A stretch of 64,000 nt of DNA, taken from assembly GCA_023411795.1 (NCBI GenBank), contig JAEYOK010000045.1:1-64000 (forward strand), written 5' to 3'. The stretch is from Bacillota bacterium. Lineage in GTDB: Bacteria > Bacillota > Clostridia > DSM-8532. Shown here in pieces: positions 43,773-53,945 of this stretch. Positions within the stretch are counted from its first letter, which is position 1. Every line of letters begins with the position of its first letter. The position numbers and the translations under genes are program-made. The notes under the pieces were generated by a model. It was not told the origin of the DNA and did not search any database. It was given only the letters and a program-made list of their open reading frames with translations.

Positions 43773-46700
43773 CTATAAGTCGCCACACAATTGTAATGTC
43801 CGGTCTAAAAATACCAGAAAATCGCCCAATGTCATTAATCTGTCAGGATAAGCTAAACTTTTTGCATTCCCTTGAATTATCCCCATTTCCAATGCAAATT
43901 TATAATCATTGAGATATCGGGAATCAGCTTTTGATAAATCAGTATAATGGGACCATATTCCAGATTTTGTGGGCACAGCCTTTTGGCGGGTTCTTATCTT
44001 ATAAAATGAGATCAATGTATTAATTGCCTTATCTCTTCTTATATATGAGTCATTTATTTCGCTGACATTACTTATTAACCCTGCACTGACTGCTTTTTCG
44101 GCTATGTTATATTCACTATATGAAGCCGGTATAACGTCAAAAATCAGCTTCAGAACATCTTTTTGTGTCATAGATGCATTATGATTGAACGGCTTATTTT
44201 TTATACTCTTTAAATCATAAATTGATTGAATCCGCTCCATGCTCTGGGTTATATATGACGGAACATTTGATTGAGGTAAAATCCCTTCGGTAGCCGCAAC
44301 AACAGCACCGGGTCTGTCCAGTTCGCCAACTACCCGGTTTTGATTGTAGTCGGTAAATGTGGGCAATCTATACCAACCCTTAGTTGTATTATAACTGAAG
44401 GTCCCTATCTGCCCCTGAACATAATTAGCCAAGCCGGAAACAGGTAGCTCAACCCTTATGGGAAGATTAATATTGTTTATTTGGCTTAAGCCTTGTATAT
44501 AAAAGAATTTCAAATCCGTAACTGCCGTTTTTATCTGCATGGTAGAAGAAGGTTTATACGAACTTGCAGGCGAGATTGTTTCAAACCTGAAATCAAGGTT
44601 ATTGTTATTTGCTCTCATCCTGTAGTACTCATCGGTCTGGAAGGTACCGGGACGTATTGTATAATTACCCCAGGGCAGCACCAAATATAACTCTTTCTTC
44701 TGTCCGGACAGAGCGTCCATAACCACAGAGCTCAATTCTAAACGAATAGTGGTGGTTTTTGCGGGTGGCTGTGATAAGTCAATTTTCACTATTGAATCAT
44801 ATTGGTTTCGTATTCTTTCCGCGAGAAGATGCCCATTAGCACCCAGTGATGATATGGTCCATATCCCGTTTGTTAGCTTAGCCGGTATGTCAAGACCATC
44901 GCCGGTTAACGCCTCATCCAAATCGTAACTGCTATCATACTCACTTTTGCTCTTATTTGTGATAATCATAATAGTTCGAGTGGGCTCACTTCTTAGTTTT
45001 GTAGTAGGGTTATAAGCATATAGTCTTGCATAGTATCTTCGATTTGATATAAGCCCGCCCACTGTATAAGTATCCGAGTTCACATCTATCATACGCGAAT
45101 CACTAAAATTGATATCCTCGGCAAACTCAAGTATATAACTAATGCCTTCCTGTTTTGTCCACAGATATGTTATCGAACTTTCGGTGACACCATCCGGACC
45201 GTTTTTAACACCAAAGCCCGTAGGAGGTGCCGGAGGTTTATGGGCCTCGGTTTTAATGACCAGAGGATTACTGAACTCCGACTCGATTACCACGCCCTGA
45301 CTGCTTTTACTTATTGCTTTAATCCAGAAGTAGTACACCGTATCAGCCTGCAATTGATCAACACGGGAGAAGGTACTGTTCTTAATTTCATCATAAGAAA
45401 CCTGCTTTGTTATTGTAGCCTCCCCAATTTTGTCGCTTGTGCCGCCTTTTATTTCATAGCTCATATTAGTAGTATATGTCCAAAACAGATCTACAAAGCT
45501 ATCACCGGCTATTCCGCTTAAATCTTCAGGTACGGTCGGTGTTACAGGTTTTTCGGGAACGTCAACAGGGGTTGTTATTATAAGCGGATCTGACGGATCC
45601 GAGGAAGTCCCGTTTTGATTTTCTATTGTAACCCAGACAATGTATGTGCTATTGTCCGATAATCCGGATATATTGAAGCTGAAAGTCTGATCCACATTAT
45701 CTGCCAGATTAGGAACCGGGACTTTCTGCTGAGGAATCTCAAAAGCCTTAATATCAGCCTGGGACAAGTCGCTGTAGGTGATATACTCGCCACTTCTGTT
45801 ATTCCTAAGGCGTATCACATTCAGCGCTTCATTGTAATTGACCACGTGGGGTACAACCGACCAGCCGGGAAGATAGTTTATAACTGTCCCCACCCTTTTA
45901 TCGTCATACCCAGGATCTCCCGGTTTCAATAGATCATTTTCGATATAATCATCATATGAGACCTGTTCCCAACGTTTTGAGGTCTTCTCGAAGAAGGCAT
46001 ACCATTTTTTATCCAACTCCAGAGTTGCGCCGGTAAAGGTGACAAGGTTTATGCCTTTATTGTCTTTTTTAATGCCGAAAGGTGGTGCTGAGGGAGCTAT
46101 AGGTCTGTCGCTGCCTGCATCGGGTTCGGTTATAATTACTTTTACTGATTGCTTGGAAACATAAGGCATGGTAACCATAATGCCGTCGGTAGAATTTTCA
46201 ACTAAATAGCTCTTTTTTGCATATATGACAAAATAGTATGTGGAGTTGGACTTCAACCCTTCCAGATTATATCTGTATCCGATTATTGTATTATTTTTTG
46301 CATTCCTTATTGCATTTGATTCGTTCATCCTAAGGTCGGATGCAATTTTAAAATTTGACGGCGGGTTATTTACATATTCTATGTTTTCCAACAGATAGAT
46401 ATCATAGGTAATGTCATTATCTATGGCACCATCACCTGTTTTAGGAGCTTTCCAGAAAATTGAGGCACTAAAAGCAGTAAGAAAATCCTCGTAGTTAATG
46501 GGTGGATCGGCATCAGGAAAAGAATCCATAAGCTCGGGAGCCTGTGGCTTTTGAGGAATCTGCTCTTTTAACATAACCTTATTATTGGACCTGAAATCTA
46601 TAGGAGCCGCCGAACCCTGTACATATGCCTTCGCGTCAATTTTAAAGCTATATGAATTTGTATCTCCCTTTTTTATAATTATCTGATAGCTGTCGATATC

Positions 46701-47669
46701 GGGAATAAGCCTGTAAAGCTGTCCCTGTGGTTCATCATTTACATAACGGTATAACTCGTAGTCAACTCTGGTAAAGGTATTGCCCTTTACAATCGGATTC
46801 CAGAAAAGCTTCCAAATGGTATCGCCTTCGTTGTTATATCCAACCTTCTGCGCTTTTAGGAGAATATCTGTCTTTATTGTAATTGGCTCGATTTCCTCAG
46901 CCGTCGCATATGCGACATTGGCATTTGGCTGGGGCACTACTTTTATTGAATACTCACGCCCCGGCATGGCATTAGTATATACATACTCAAGTGTCTTATC
47001 GGCAGTATTTACGGTAACGGCAGAGCCCGGTTTACCAATCTCTGTTGCTACTATGTCGGGAATCGGTGGGGGCTGGGTAAAACCCTTGGTATCGGATATT
47101 AAAATCTGATAATTAATACGTCCCGAAGTGTCCCAGACATCATCCCATTTTATTTTAATATTGTTTGTACCCGGTATAAGCTCAACTGATACGTGAAGAG
47201 TAGTTAAAAACTTAGCCGGATTTGATTTCTGGGAGGTAACCGTATATTGGCCGGTAGGCGTATTGGCCTTATATGATGATTTTACGAAGGATTCATATAT
47301 AGTACCATGCTTTAATCCCTCAGGAATATACTCGGTAAATTCAAAGCTTGTGGCAGAACCATTTAAAGGTACGCTAATGGCCTCCTGAATCACTTGCCCC
47401 GTTCCTCTGGCAATCTCATTAAGGCCTATTATAATGTACCTTTCATCGGCCTCGGAAGGAAAGTTACTCGGGTTCCAATCCCAGCCTAACCTTGCATACC
47501 ATTGGCTGTTATTAATATCCTGAGTATATCCGATATCGGTGATTCGGTTTAGTTTTGGAGCCTGCAATATCATTGTATCGGCAAATATGCCGGTATCTGG
47601 CATAAGCCCCGGCAGTATTGCGATTATCAGTAAAAATATTAATGCTCTTGTGGCCTTTTTTCGATTCAT
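43773..47669 (-). CDS. Large secreted surface protein: fibronectin type III repeats, SLH-like C-terminus
   Basis: About 1298 residues. A signal peptide (RALIFLLIIAILPGLMP, cut near residue 30) is followed by about eight FN3-like beta repeats recognisable by NSTYYFVIYAKK, DSTYIVWVTI-type and NRRYYARLYAYNP endings, each introduced by PxAPxxFGIK-type strands. A beta-rich domain (about 940-1090) and an SLH-like tail (YTDLSKADSRYLNDYKFALEMGIIQGN...YPDRLMTLGDFLVFLDR) follow. Probably wall-bound or S-layer-associated. ATG 47669 follows GGAG at 7 nt. It starts 15 nt after the paralogous 47685-52718 gene. Confidence 0.85.
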   Translation of the reverse strand: MNRKKATRALIFLLIIAILPGLMPDTGIFADTMILQAPKLNRITDIGYTQDINNSQWYARLGWDWNPSNFPSEADERYIIIGLNEIARGTGQVIQEAISVPLNGSATSFEFTEYIPEGLKHGTIYESFVKSSYKANTPTGQYTVTSQKSNPAKFLTTLHVSVELIPGTNNIKIKWDDVWDTSGRINYQILISDTKGFTQPPPIPDIVATEIGKPGSAVTVNTADKTLEYVYTNAMPGREYSIKVVPQPNANVAYATAEEIEPITIKTDILLKAQKVGYNNEGDTIWKLFWNPIVKGNTFTRVDYELYRYVNDEPQGQLYRLIPDIDSYQIIIKKGDTNSYSFKIDAKAYVQGSAAPIDFRSNNKVMLKEQIPQKPQAPELMDSFPDADPPINYEDFLTAFSASIFWKAPKTGDGAIDNDITYDIYLLENIEYVNNPPSNFKIASDLRMNESNAIRNAKNNTIIGYRYNLEGLKSNSTYYFVIYAKKSYLVENSTDGIMVTMPYVSKQSVKVIITEPDAGSDRPIAPSAPPFGIKKDNKGINLVTFTGATLELDKKWYAFFEKTSKRWEQVSYDDYIENDLLKPGDPGYDDKRVGTVINYLPGWSVVPHVVNYNEALNVIRLRNNRSGEYITYSDLSQADIKAFEIPQQKVPVPNLADNVDQTFSFNISGLSDNSTYIVWVTIENQNGTSSDPSDPLIITTPVDVPEKPVTPTVPEDLSGIAGDSFVDLFWTYTTNMSYEIKGGTSDKIGEATITKQVSYDEIKNSTFSRVDQLQADTVYYFWIKAISKSSQGVVIESEFSNPLVIKTEAHKPPAPPTGFGVKNGPDGVTESSITYLWTKQEGISYILEFAEDINFSDSRMIDVNSDTYTVGGLISNRRYYARLYAYNPTTKLRSEPTRTIMIITNKSKSEYDSSYDLDEALTGDGLDIPAKLTNGIWTISSLGANGHLLAERIRNQYDSIVKIDLSQPPAKTTTIRLELSSVVMDALSGQKKELYLVLPWGNYTIRPGTFQTDEYYRMRANNNNLDFRFETISPASSYKPSSTMQIKTAVTDLKFFYIQGLSQINNINLPIRVELPVSGLANYVQGQIGTFSYNTTKGWYRLPTFTDYNQNRVVGELDRPGAVVAATEGILPQSNVPSYITQSMERIQSIYDLKSIKNKPFNHNASMTQKDVLKLIFDVIPASYSEYNIAEKAVSAGLISNVSEINDSYIRRDKAINTLISFYKIRTRQKAVPTKSGIWSHYTDLSKADSRYLNDYKFALEMGIIQGNAKSLAYPDRLMTLGDFLVFLDRTLQLCGDL

Positions 47670-47684
47670 AAACATTCTCCTATA

Positions 47685-50600
47685 TTAAGACCCTTCTAAA
47701 ACCTTTGACACCATATCCAGCATATTACCTATAGTTGTTCTGCCTTTGGCATCAAACTTCCTGTTGTTCAACGTAGTGAGCTCTAAATCCACTCCCAAAA
47801 CCACATATGGGTATAGGCGGGAGTTAATTTCCGAACTGTTTGCAATATTTATTGTTCTTGATGGCTTCATGTATTTCGGATCAATATTTGCTCTTCTGCA
47901 ATATAGTTGGACAGCCATTGCTACCGATGTTTGATTATTCATATAACCCGTTAGCTCGCTGGTCCCTATGATTCCGCCAAGACCCAGCTTAGATACTTTT
48001 TGGTTAGGCGTCATCCCGGTGATTTCTCCGTCCCGCTTTGTGACAACAGCATAAAGCATTACGGCCTGCTCCCCTTTCAGAGGATTGTTAGTATATATGG
48101 TACCCTTGCCAAACACCTTAGAAAGGTCATATCGGGAGGATAGGAAAGAAAGAGCACTGTTATCCGGTGTCCCCGGTTGTGAAACGGTCTGCACTTTAAC
48201 AGCCACAATATATTCTCCGGGTTTTTCTGCACGGAAAAGCACATACTGCATCACATAACCTCTGCCACCTGTGGGCTCCTTCCAGCCTGACCCATAGTTT
48301 ACGTAAGGTGTTGTAAATCCGTTTTGATAGGTGTATTCAAGCTTTATTCCTATTTTCCCAGGAAATTCTGTAATTCCTTTAACTACAGTAAAGTCGGTCG
48401 GAAGTCCGCTGCCTCCATCGATAATATCCTTCAGATAACGTGAAAGCTCGATTTCAACACCACTGATTACCGAATTTATAAGGTCCTTTAAATCGACCTG
48501 ACTCTTATAGCTATAGCTTGACAGACTGTTGAGCACCTTTGTAAGTTCACGATTAAGAATGCCATACTTAAATGGTCCTTTGGCATCAGGTTTTTTCAGG
48601 ATATTAAGTATCATCTGATCAATTTCAGCATAAGAAAGCCTTGAGCCGATAGCATTTGCCTGTAGCACATAGGATTTTGATGCTAAAGTAAAACCGCTGG
48701 GCAGGGTGCTTGCCGCCGTTTGTTTTCTGTTAACTTTTAAAAGCAGCATGGCTTCTTTTGTTCCACTTGTCAGAGCTTGCTGTTTCAGCTTTTCAAGGTC
48801 AATACTGCCCTTGTTTAAGGTTATCTCTGCTCCTAAAAGCTTTATATTTAGACGGCTGTTATAGGTGTCGATTGCTTCAAGAGTTTTGTATGGAATCAAT
48901 ATTTCATAATACGATGTATCGGCCTGCTCGGCTGATATATCCACAGTTATGGTAGATTCTTTAGCTACCTTAAGCAGTCCTGCCACTCTGTCATCCTTCA
49001 ATATTACTCTTACAGCTGTACCTGTCTTTATATCTATACGCCAGTAGAGCTTTTGAGTAAGCTTATCGGCAGTATCATTAAACAGATCAATTGTATTATC
49101 CTTGTTCTTTTCTTCATCATAATCGGCCTGCGAAAAGTCTGTTCTTGCAGTAACCGGGCCAATATGGAGAGAATCCTCAATATTATGTGCCCATAGCTTA
49201 ATATAATAAAGAGTATTCGTTTTTAATGGTTGTTTAACCAAAACACCATTTTCATTTTTAACGGACTTACCGGTAATCTTTGCATAATATATGTACTTTG
49301 GTGAACCCTCGTCTACATAGAGCTTGGTTTTTTCCCGGTAGAACATTATCCTACCTGAAGGTGTATTATAGCCATAGTCAGTTTGGCCTGAGGGTGAGTA
49401 GTACAATTGCTGGTATTCCGAATCACTCTCGGTTCTGGCTTCCAGGAAATAAGTATAAGGTTCTTCACCTTCAAAACGAACCTCAATTTCATTTAGGGCA
49501 TCTCTGGTCTTTTCCTGTACGGGATAATCTTTTGAGGTTTGCCAAGTCTTTGTACTTGAATGATACCAGGTATTATTTACCTTGTTTCTAATAAGCACAT
49601 CATACCACTGGTTGGGCTCCAGATTATAAACCCTGAAATAAAAGGTTGTTCCATCCTGAACACAGCTATATTCAGCACGGTTCAACAATACATAGCTGGT
49701 TGAACCCGCCTCTCTCTTCTTTATATGAACCTCCATGGAATCTGCTGTGGTCCCTACAACATTATTTTGAATGTTAAACCCTATTTCCATATCCTTGACA
49801 GTTTCCAAAAATGCGGGGGCCTTTACCATACGTGTCGTAACGGGTATAGTAATCCATCTGCTTACCGTTTCTATGGATTTACCGTCAACAACAAGTCCTC
49901 TGTTTCTCACGGCTCTTAAGCTGAAATAATAAATATTGTTAGGCTTTAAATATTCTCTGCGGATAGGCATTATCACATGCCCATTTTCGCTTACAGAAAA
50001 TCCATCGAGAGTCATACTGTTTACATTCAAATGTAGCTTGCTGTCTCCGGCAGGGTTTCTAAATTCGTTATATGCATTTAAAAATCCAAGGTTATACGGA
50101 TCAAGCCTGTAATCAGCTTCAACCGCACCTGCAGGAATAGAAACAGAAGTACATACCATCTCGTAGGTTACATCATTTTCGGCATGGAGCCAGTTTAAAG
50201 TAACCCAAGCATCACTTAAAAGGAGTTCTCCGTTAGCATCAACAGCTATGGAAAATTCCGACGGTGCCCTGGGGTCCCTGTAAACATTGTCTAGGCCACC
50301 TGTGTCTATCTTAGGCGTGGTTATGGCTTTTACTGCCGTATCTACTGACCTGCCCAACAATACACCATCGACTTCAAGGGTAGATCGGGCTTTTATGTAA
50401 TAAACTGTGTTCGGCAGTATGGAGCTGACGCCATCCCTATCCTTTAAAATTTTTACAAATCGATTTATTATCTCGGCTTCAGCCGGATACTGAGCTAAAT
50501 CTGTTACATTAGGGGTCTCGTCAAAATTAGACGGATCTCTGCTAATAAAGAACTCATATTTAATAACTCTGTTAGTGTTATTATTCGTATATCGCTGCCA

Positions 50601-52718
50601 CTCCACATCGGTTAAAATCCTGGGATATTTTACTCTGATTCCTTCCAATGTCATAGCCCCGGTTGCCGGATTAACATAAGTTTCTGGCTCTATATTGAGG
50701 CTAATATCGGGCATGGGTATGGGAGTTTCGGTCAGAGGCCATGTTGTAAAGCTCATAATCGGTGACATATAGGAAAGCTTGTTATTCAGCTCGGTTGAGA
50801 GCCGTCCGCTATCCCCCCATATATCGCTGTAGATATCATCGTTGTCCTCTCTTCGGGAGGTGAAAATTTGCATGAAGTATGTAGTGTTAGGAACCAGGAA
50901 GGTCGGGTAATCACCATTGATTGAATCTTCACTCGGATTCTCATTATTTTCATTGGGTATTGCCGTATTGCTGACATAATCATAGAAAAGCTTGTCCCCT
51001 GGGATTGTGCATATAATCCTGGTTGGGTCAGACGGATCTTCCTGAAACATCTTTTTATCCAAAACTAAAACACGCTTTTGCTTAACAGGAAGATATATCT
51101 CCTTGGTGTTTGAGAATCCTATATTTGTCGTATCCTTTTCTACAGCGCTTTCGGGCAAGTATGTGGACAAAATGATATGGAAAATGAAGTCGGAATCATC
51201 AGGAGTTAAATTCCTGAATGTTTCCCATGCCGAACCTGTATACTGCCTCCACGAAATGGGCTTTTCAAAAGAAAGGCGCAAATCGCTTGCCGGTATTTCA
51301 ACGGTACCCGAAGATAACTCGGTTGGTGGTACGGTAACATTTTTTCGACCTACATATACTGGCTCTGCAACAATCTCCTTTGGCAGCGGGGGCTTACCCG
51401 AATCCAATCCCAAAAGCTGTAGATTGAGGCTTAGAGATGAACTTCTGGGGAGCTGTGACGAGCTATCATAATAAACTACCCTAAAGTATTGCTCAGGATT
51501 GGTGGCACCGGTGATATTGACATTGACAATCTCACTGCCATAGGCCTCCGATGAAGGTAGGGAAGAAGCCGGTATCTTGACCCATCGATTTGTCTGGGAA
51601 TATAAATCTTCAATACGGGATGCATATTGTACCTGATAATAGAGTTCAGGATATAATCCGTTTACAATTTTTCTGAAACGGACCTCAACCTTGTCGGTAT
51701 CTACCTTAGTAAGCTCCATTTGAATAGGAGTATAAATGGACGATATGTTCATACCCATTTCGCTAAAAGCATTATCTATATTCTTTACCGGAAAACGGTT
51801 GTCGCTGTCGGTACGAAGCTTGGTTCTACGCAAGGTAACTTGTTCTGAGGCTGCATTCTCAAAAATTATACCTATATTGGTAAACTCATATTCGGTTCCA
51901 GGCTCTATACCCTGTTCCTTCTTAAGCTCTACTGATAAGATTCGATTCGGATTCAACACACTGTCATTATATCCGGAAACAAAAATATCTTTGCCCTCTA
52001 TTATCATGTCAAGCTTTGTACTATCGGTAGCATCCGGAACGTAATCAGTGGTAAAATCAATCTTTCGGGTGGAGCTCTTGCCCACTGTCATATTAATTTG
52101 GAAGCATGCCTTACTAATCGGAACATCGTCCAGCTTAAGCATTGCCAAAGCTTGTGGATTGGTTAAATTAATTATGCTATTAGAAACACTATCATAAATA
52201 GTCGGGACCTTCCAATTAAGCTTGATTATCGGGTTATCACCGCTCTTGACAAGTACGGCGCTGCCGGGGACATTTGGATCCAATATAGGATTTTTATCCT
52301 CAATATCAGACATTTTTGCCATCTGATTAAAGGATTCGCCCGTAAATGTTATATCGGCCAGGTAATGAACCTCTCCGTGATGGGATAATGCCATGTCTCC
52401 GGCCCTGTAAACATCCATGGAAATATCATATATATGATCTGATGCAAATTCTGCATCTACAATTATCTTGCCCTGGGAATATCTTTCGACTCCAACAATA
52501 TGGGTAAGGGTACCGTCAGGATTGTGAAACTTAACCTCTGTTCGAGCCGGCACCGTTAATGTGGGATAACTTATTTCATATTTATAAGTGATAGGATTAT
52601 AAGCAACCGTCAAAGTAATATCTTCCGGAGCGGCAAATATTTTTAGCTCTGACGGCAATCCTGTCAGCAGAAACACAAGAACCAAAAAGAAAGATACTGT
52701 TCTTTTAATTTTATTCAT
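47685..52718 (-). CDS. Very large secreted surface protein: FN3-like repeats, SLH-like C-terminus
   Basis: 1677 residues. Signal peptide (VSFFLVLVFLLTGLPSELKIFA, cleavage near 28). The N-terminal 330 residues form a beta domain (VKFHNPDGTLTHIVGVERYSQG). At least six FN3-like modules follow (IYYFSLRAVRNRG, TVYYIKARSTLEVDG, TLYYIKLWAHNIE-type endings). The region near 1200-1450 and the SLH-like tail (GIIGTSELTGYMNNQTSVAMAVQLYCRRANID) parallel the next gene, so the two are architectural paralogues. GGAGG lies 9 nt before ATG. No sortase motif is visible. Confidence 0.85.
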   Translation of the reverse strand: MNKIKRTVSFFLVLVFLLTGLPSELKIFAAPEDITLTVAYNPITYKYEISYPTLTVPARTEVKFHNPDGTLTHIVGVERYSQGKIIVDAEFASDHIYDISMDVYRAGDMALSHHGEVHYLADITFTGESFNQMAKMSDIEDKNPILDPNVPGSAVLVKSGDNPIIKLNWKVPTIYDSVSNSIINLTNPQALAMLKLDDVPISKACFQINMTVGKSSTRKIDFTTDYVPDATDSTKLDMIIEGKDIFVSGYNDSVLNPNRILSVELKKEQGIEPGTEYEFTNIGIIFENAASEQVTLRRTKLRTDSDNRFPVKNIDNAFSEMGMNISSIYTPIQMELTKVDTDKVEVRFRKIVNGLYPELYYQVQYASRIEDLYSQTNRWVKIPASSLPSSEAYGSEIVNVNITGATNPEQYFRVVYYDSSSQLPRSSSLSLNLQLLGLDSGKPPLPKEIVAEPVYVGRKNVTVPPTELSSGTVEIPASDLRLSFEKPISWRQYTGSAWETFRNLTPDDSDFIFHIILSTYLPESAVEKDTTNIGFSNTKEIYLPVKQKRVLVLDKKMFQEDPSDPTRIICTIPGDKLFYDYVSNTAIPNENNENPSEDSINGDYPTFLVPNTTYFMQIFTSRREDNDDIYSDIWGDSGRLSTELNNKLSYMSPIMSFTTWPLTETPIPMPDISLNIEPETYVNPATGAMTLEGIRVKYPRILTDVEWQRYTNNNTNRVIKYEFFISRDPSNFDETPNVTDLAQYPAEAEIINRFVKILKDRDGVSSILPNTVYYIKARSTLEVDGVLLGRSVDTAVKAITTPKIDTGGLDNVYRDPRAPSEFSIAVDANGELLLSDAWVTLNWLHAENDVTYEMVCTSVSIPAGAVEADYRLDPYNLGFLNAYNEFRNPAGDSKLHLNVNSMTLDGFSVSENGHVIMPIRREYLKPNNIYYFSLRAVRNRGLVVDGKSIETVSRWITIPVTTRMVKAPAFLETVKDMEIGFNIQNNVVGTTADSMEVHIKKREAGSTSYVLLNRAEYSCVQDGTTFYFRVYNLEPNQWYDVLIRNKVNNTWYHSSTKTWQTSKDYPVQEKTRDALNEIEVRFEGEEPYTYFLEARTESDSEYQQLYYSPSGQTDYGYNTPSGRIMFYREKTKLYVDEGSPKYIYYAKITGKSVKNENGVLVKQPLKTNTLYYIKLWAHNIEDSLHIGPVTARTDFSQADYDEEKNKDNTIDLFNDTADKLTQKLYWRIDIKTGTAVRVILKDDRVAGLLKVAKESTITVDISAEQADTSYYEILIPYKTLEAIDTYNSRLNIKLLGAEITLNKGSIDLEKLKQQALTSGTKEAMLLLKVNRKQTAASTLPSGFTLASKSYVLQANAIGSRLSYAEIDQMILNILKKPDAKGPFKYGILNRELTKVLNSLSSYSYKSQVDLKDLINSVISGVEIELSRYLKDIIDGGSGLPTDFTVVKGITEFPGKIGIKLEYTYQNGFTTPYVNYGSGWKEPTGGRGYVMQYVLFRAEKPGEYIVAVKVQTVSQPGTPDNSALSFLSSRYDLSKVFGKGTIYTNNPLKGEQAVMLYAVVTKRDGEITGMTPNQKVSKLGLGGIIGTSELTGYMNNQTSVAMAVQLYCRRANIDPKYMKPSRTINIANSSEINSRLYPYVVLGVDLELTTLNNRKFDAKGRTTIGNMLDMVSKVLEGS

Positions 52719-52814
52719 AAAGGAATTCCTCCAAATATACGATTACTCTATTTTTATCGGCATTAGATGCCATTTTTTTAATATTGGCTTCGTTACATTT
52801 CCTTTACGAAAAAT

Positions 52815-52885
52815 GAGTAAGAGGGACGGTGACTTTCACTCATTTCCACCTCCAAAATGAGTAAAAGTCACCGTCCCCCTTACTC
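52815..52885. repeat. Dispersed palindromic repeat, second copy
   Basis: Arms 52815-52845 and 52855-52885 (31 bp, two mismatches) flank a 9 bp spacer, with the same core GGGACGGTGACTTT as at 34641-34706. It lies between the asparaginase stop and the start of the giant surface protein gene, and may serve as a terminator stem, although no T tract follows. Confidence 0.88.
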
Positions 52886-52898
52886 ACTCTTACTCACG

Positions 52899-53945
52899 TT
52901 ACTCAACATGCTCGCCTAAGCTTATTGGTTCATCCTTTTGAAAAATTGGGATAATATCTCCGATATGCTCCCCTAAATTATTCATAAGCTTTACATGGTG
53001 CCATTGCTTGAGCTTATCAAACTCGTTATTATTAAGAATTCCCAACTCCAATAGAAGCTGAATAACTACGGGATAAACCGCCCGTTCATTTCCGTCGGTT
53101 ATTTTTATACATACACCAATATTCCCTTCTTTTATTCCCAGACAATACACCGCTTCGGCACCGACTTTCCCTATAAGTCTTCCTTTAGTGACACTCATCA
53201 ATTCGGTACAAAACTCATTGGTTCCGGCTATCATTTCAGGATGCGTAGTCATTGCATCAAAGACAGTTTTGCATGCGTTGTGATAAGTATTGGCCGAATC
53301 CTGAGAAAACTGTGTCAGCTTAGCATAGGATAAAGCCATCTTACATGCGGGCAATAAAAAAATAGGTAACCCGCAGCCATCCGTACCCAAAGGTATCTCA
53401 TCGGGCTTTTCATCGGTAAAAAATCCAATAGTTTTAAGGATATCCTGCTGTGCTGGATGATCTTTTTTCTCATAGTTTGAAATATCATAGCCCATATATT
53501 TTGAATAGGCCAAAATAGCGGCATGCTTCCCCGAACAACTGGCGTGAAGAGCTGTCGGCTCCTCTCCCATTGAGATTAGCCTTTTATTTTCATCCTCATT
53601 ATATGGAGCTCTTAATCCGCAATGGAGGCTTGATTCATCTAGTCCCAAACGACTTAGAATCCCTTTAACCGTCTTTTGATGATATTCTTCACCTGTGTGT
53701 GATGCGCAAGCTATAGAAATTTCTTTAAGTGAAAAATTCATAGCTGACGCACCGCCTGATTGAATGAAAGGTAAAACCTGAATAGGTTTAGCCGCAGACC
53801 TGAAAAAGAATTTTGTCCCGGTGTCACCTTTTTGATATATAATCTTTCCCTGTGCATCACAAACGCATATAAAACCCTGATGAATACTCTCCACATATCT
53901 ATTTCTGGTCACAACCGCTAACGGGGCCATGTCGCCAATTTTCAT
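52899..53945 (-). CDS. Asparaginase, rhizobial-type (class 3) family, paralogue B
   Basis: A 348-residue protein of the asparaginase II family typified by Rhizobium etli ReAV, unrelated to the E. coli enzymes. Family motifs: FRSAAKPIQ (where the first paralogue has SSGKP), IACASHTGEEYH, ASCSGKHAAILA, GTDGCGLPIF and KVGAEAVYCLG. SAAKP keeps the Ser and Lys. It would hydrolyse asparagine to aspartate and ammonia in the cytoplasm, as no signal peptide is seen. It overlaps the upstream paralogue by 4 nt (ATGA), so translation is coupled. Confidence 0.9.
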   Translation of the reverse strand: MKIGDMAPLAVVTRNRYVESIHQGFICVCDAQGKIIYQKGDTGTKFFFRSAAKPIQVLPFIQSGGASAMNFSLKEISIACASHTGEEYHQKTVKGILSRLGLDESSLHCGLRAPYNEDENKRLISMGEEPTALHASCSGKHAAILAYSKYMGYDISNYEKKDHPAQQDILKTIGFFTDEKPDEIPLGTDGCGLPIFLLPACKMALSYAKLTQFSQDSANTYHNACKTVFDAMTTHPEMIAGTNEFCTELMSVTKGRLIGKVGAEAVYCLGIKEGNIGVCIKITDGNERAVYPVVIQLLLELGILNNNEFDKLKQWHHVKLMNNLGEHIGDIIPIFQKDEPISLGEHVE

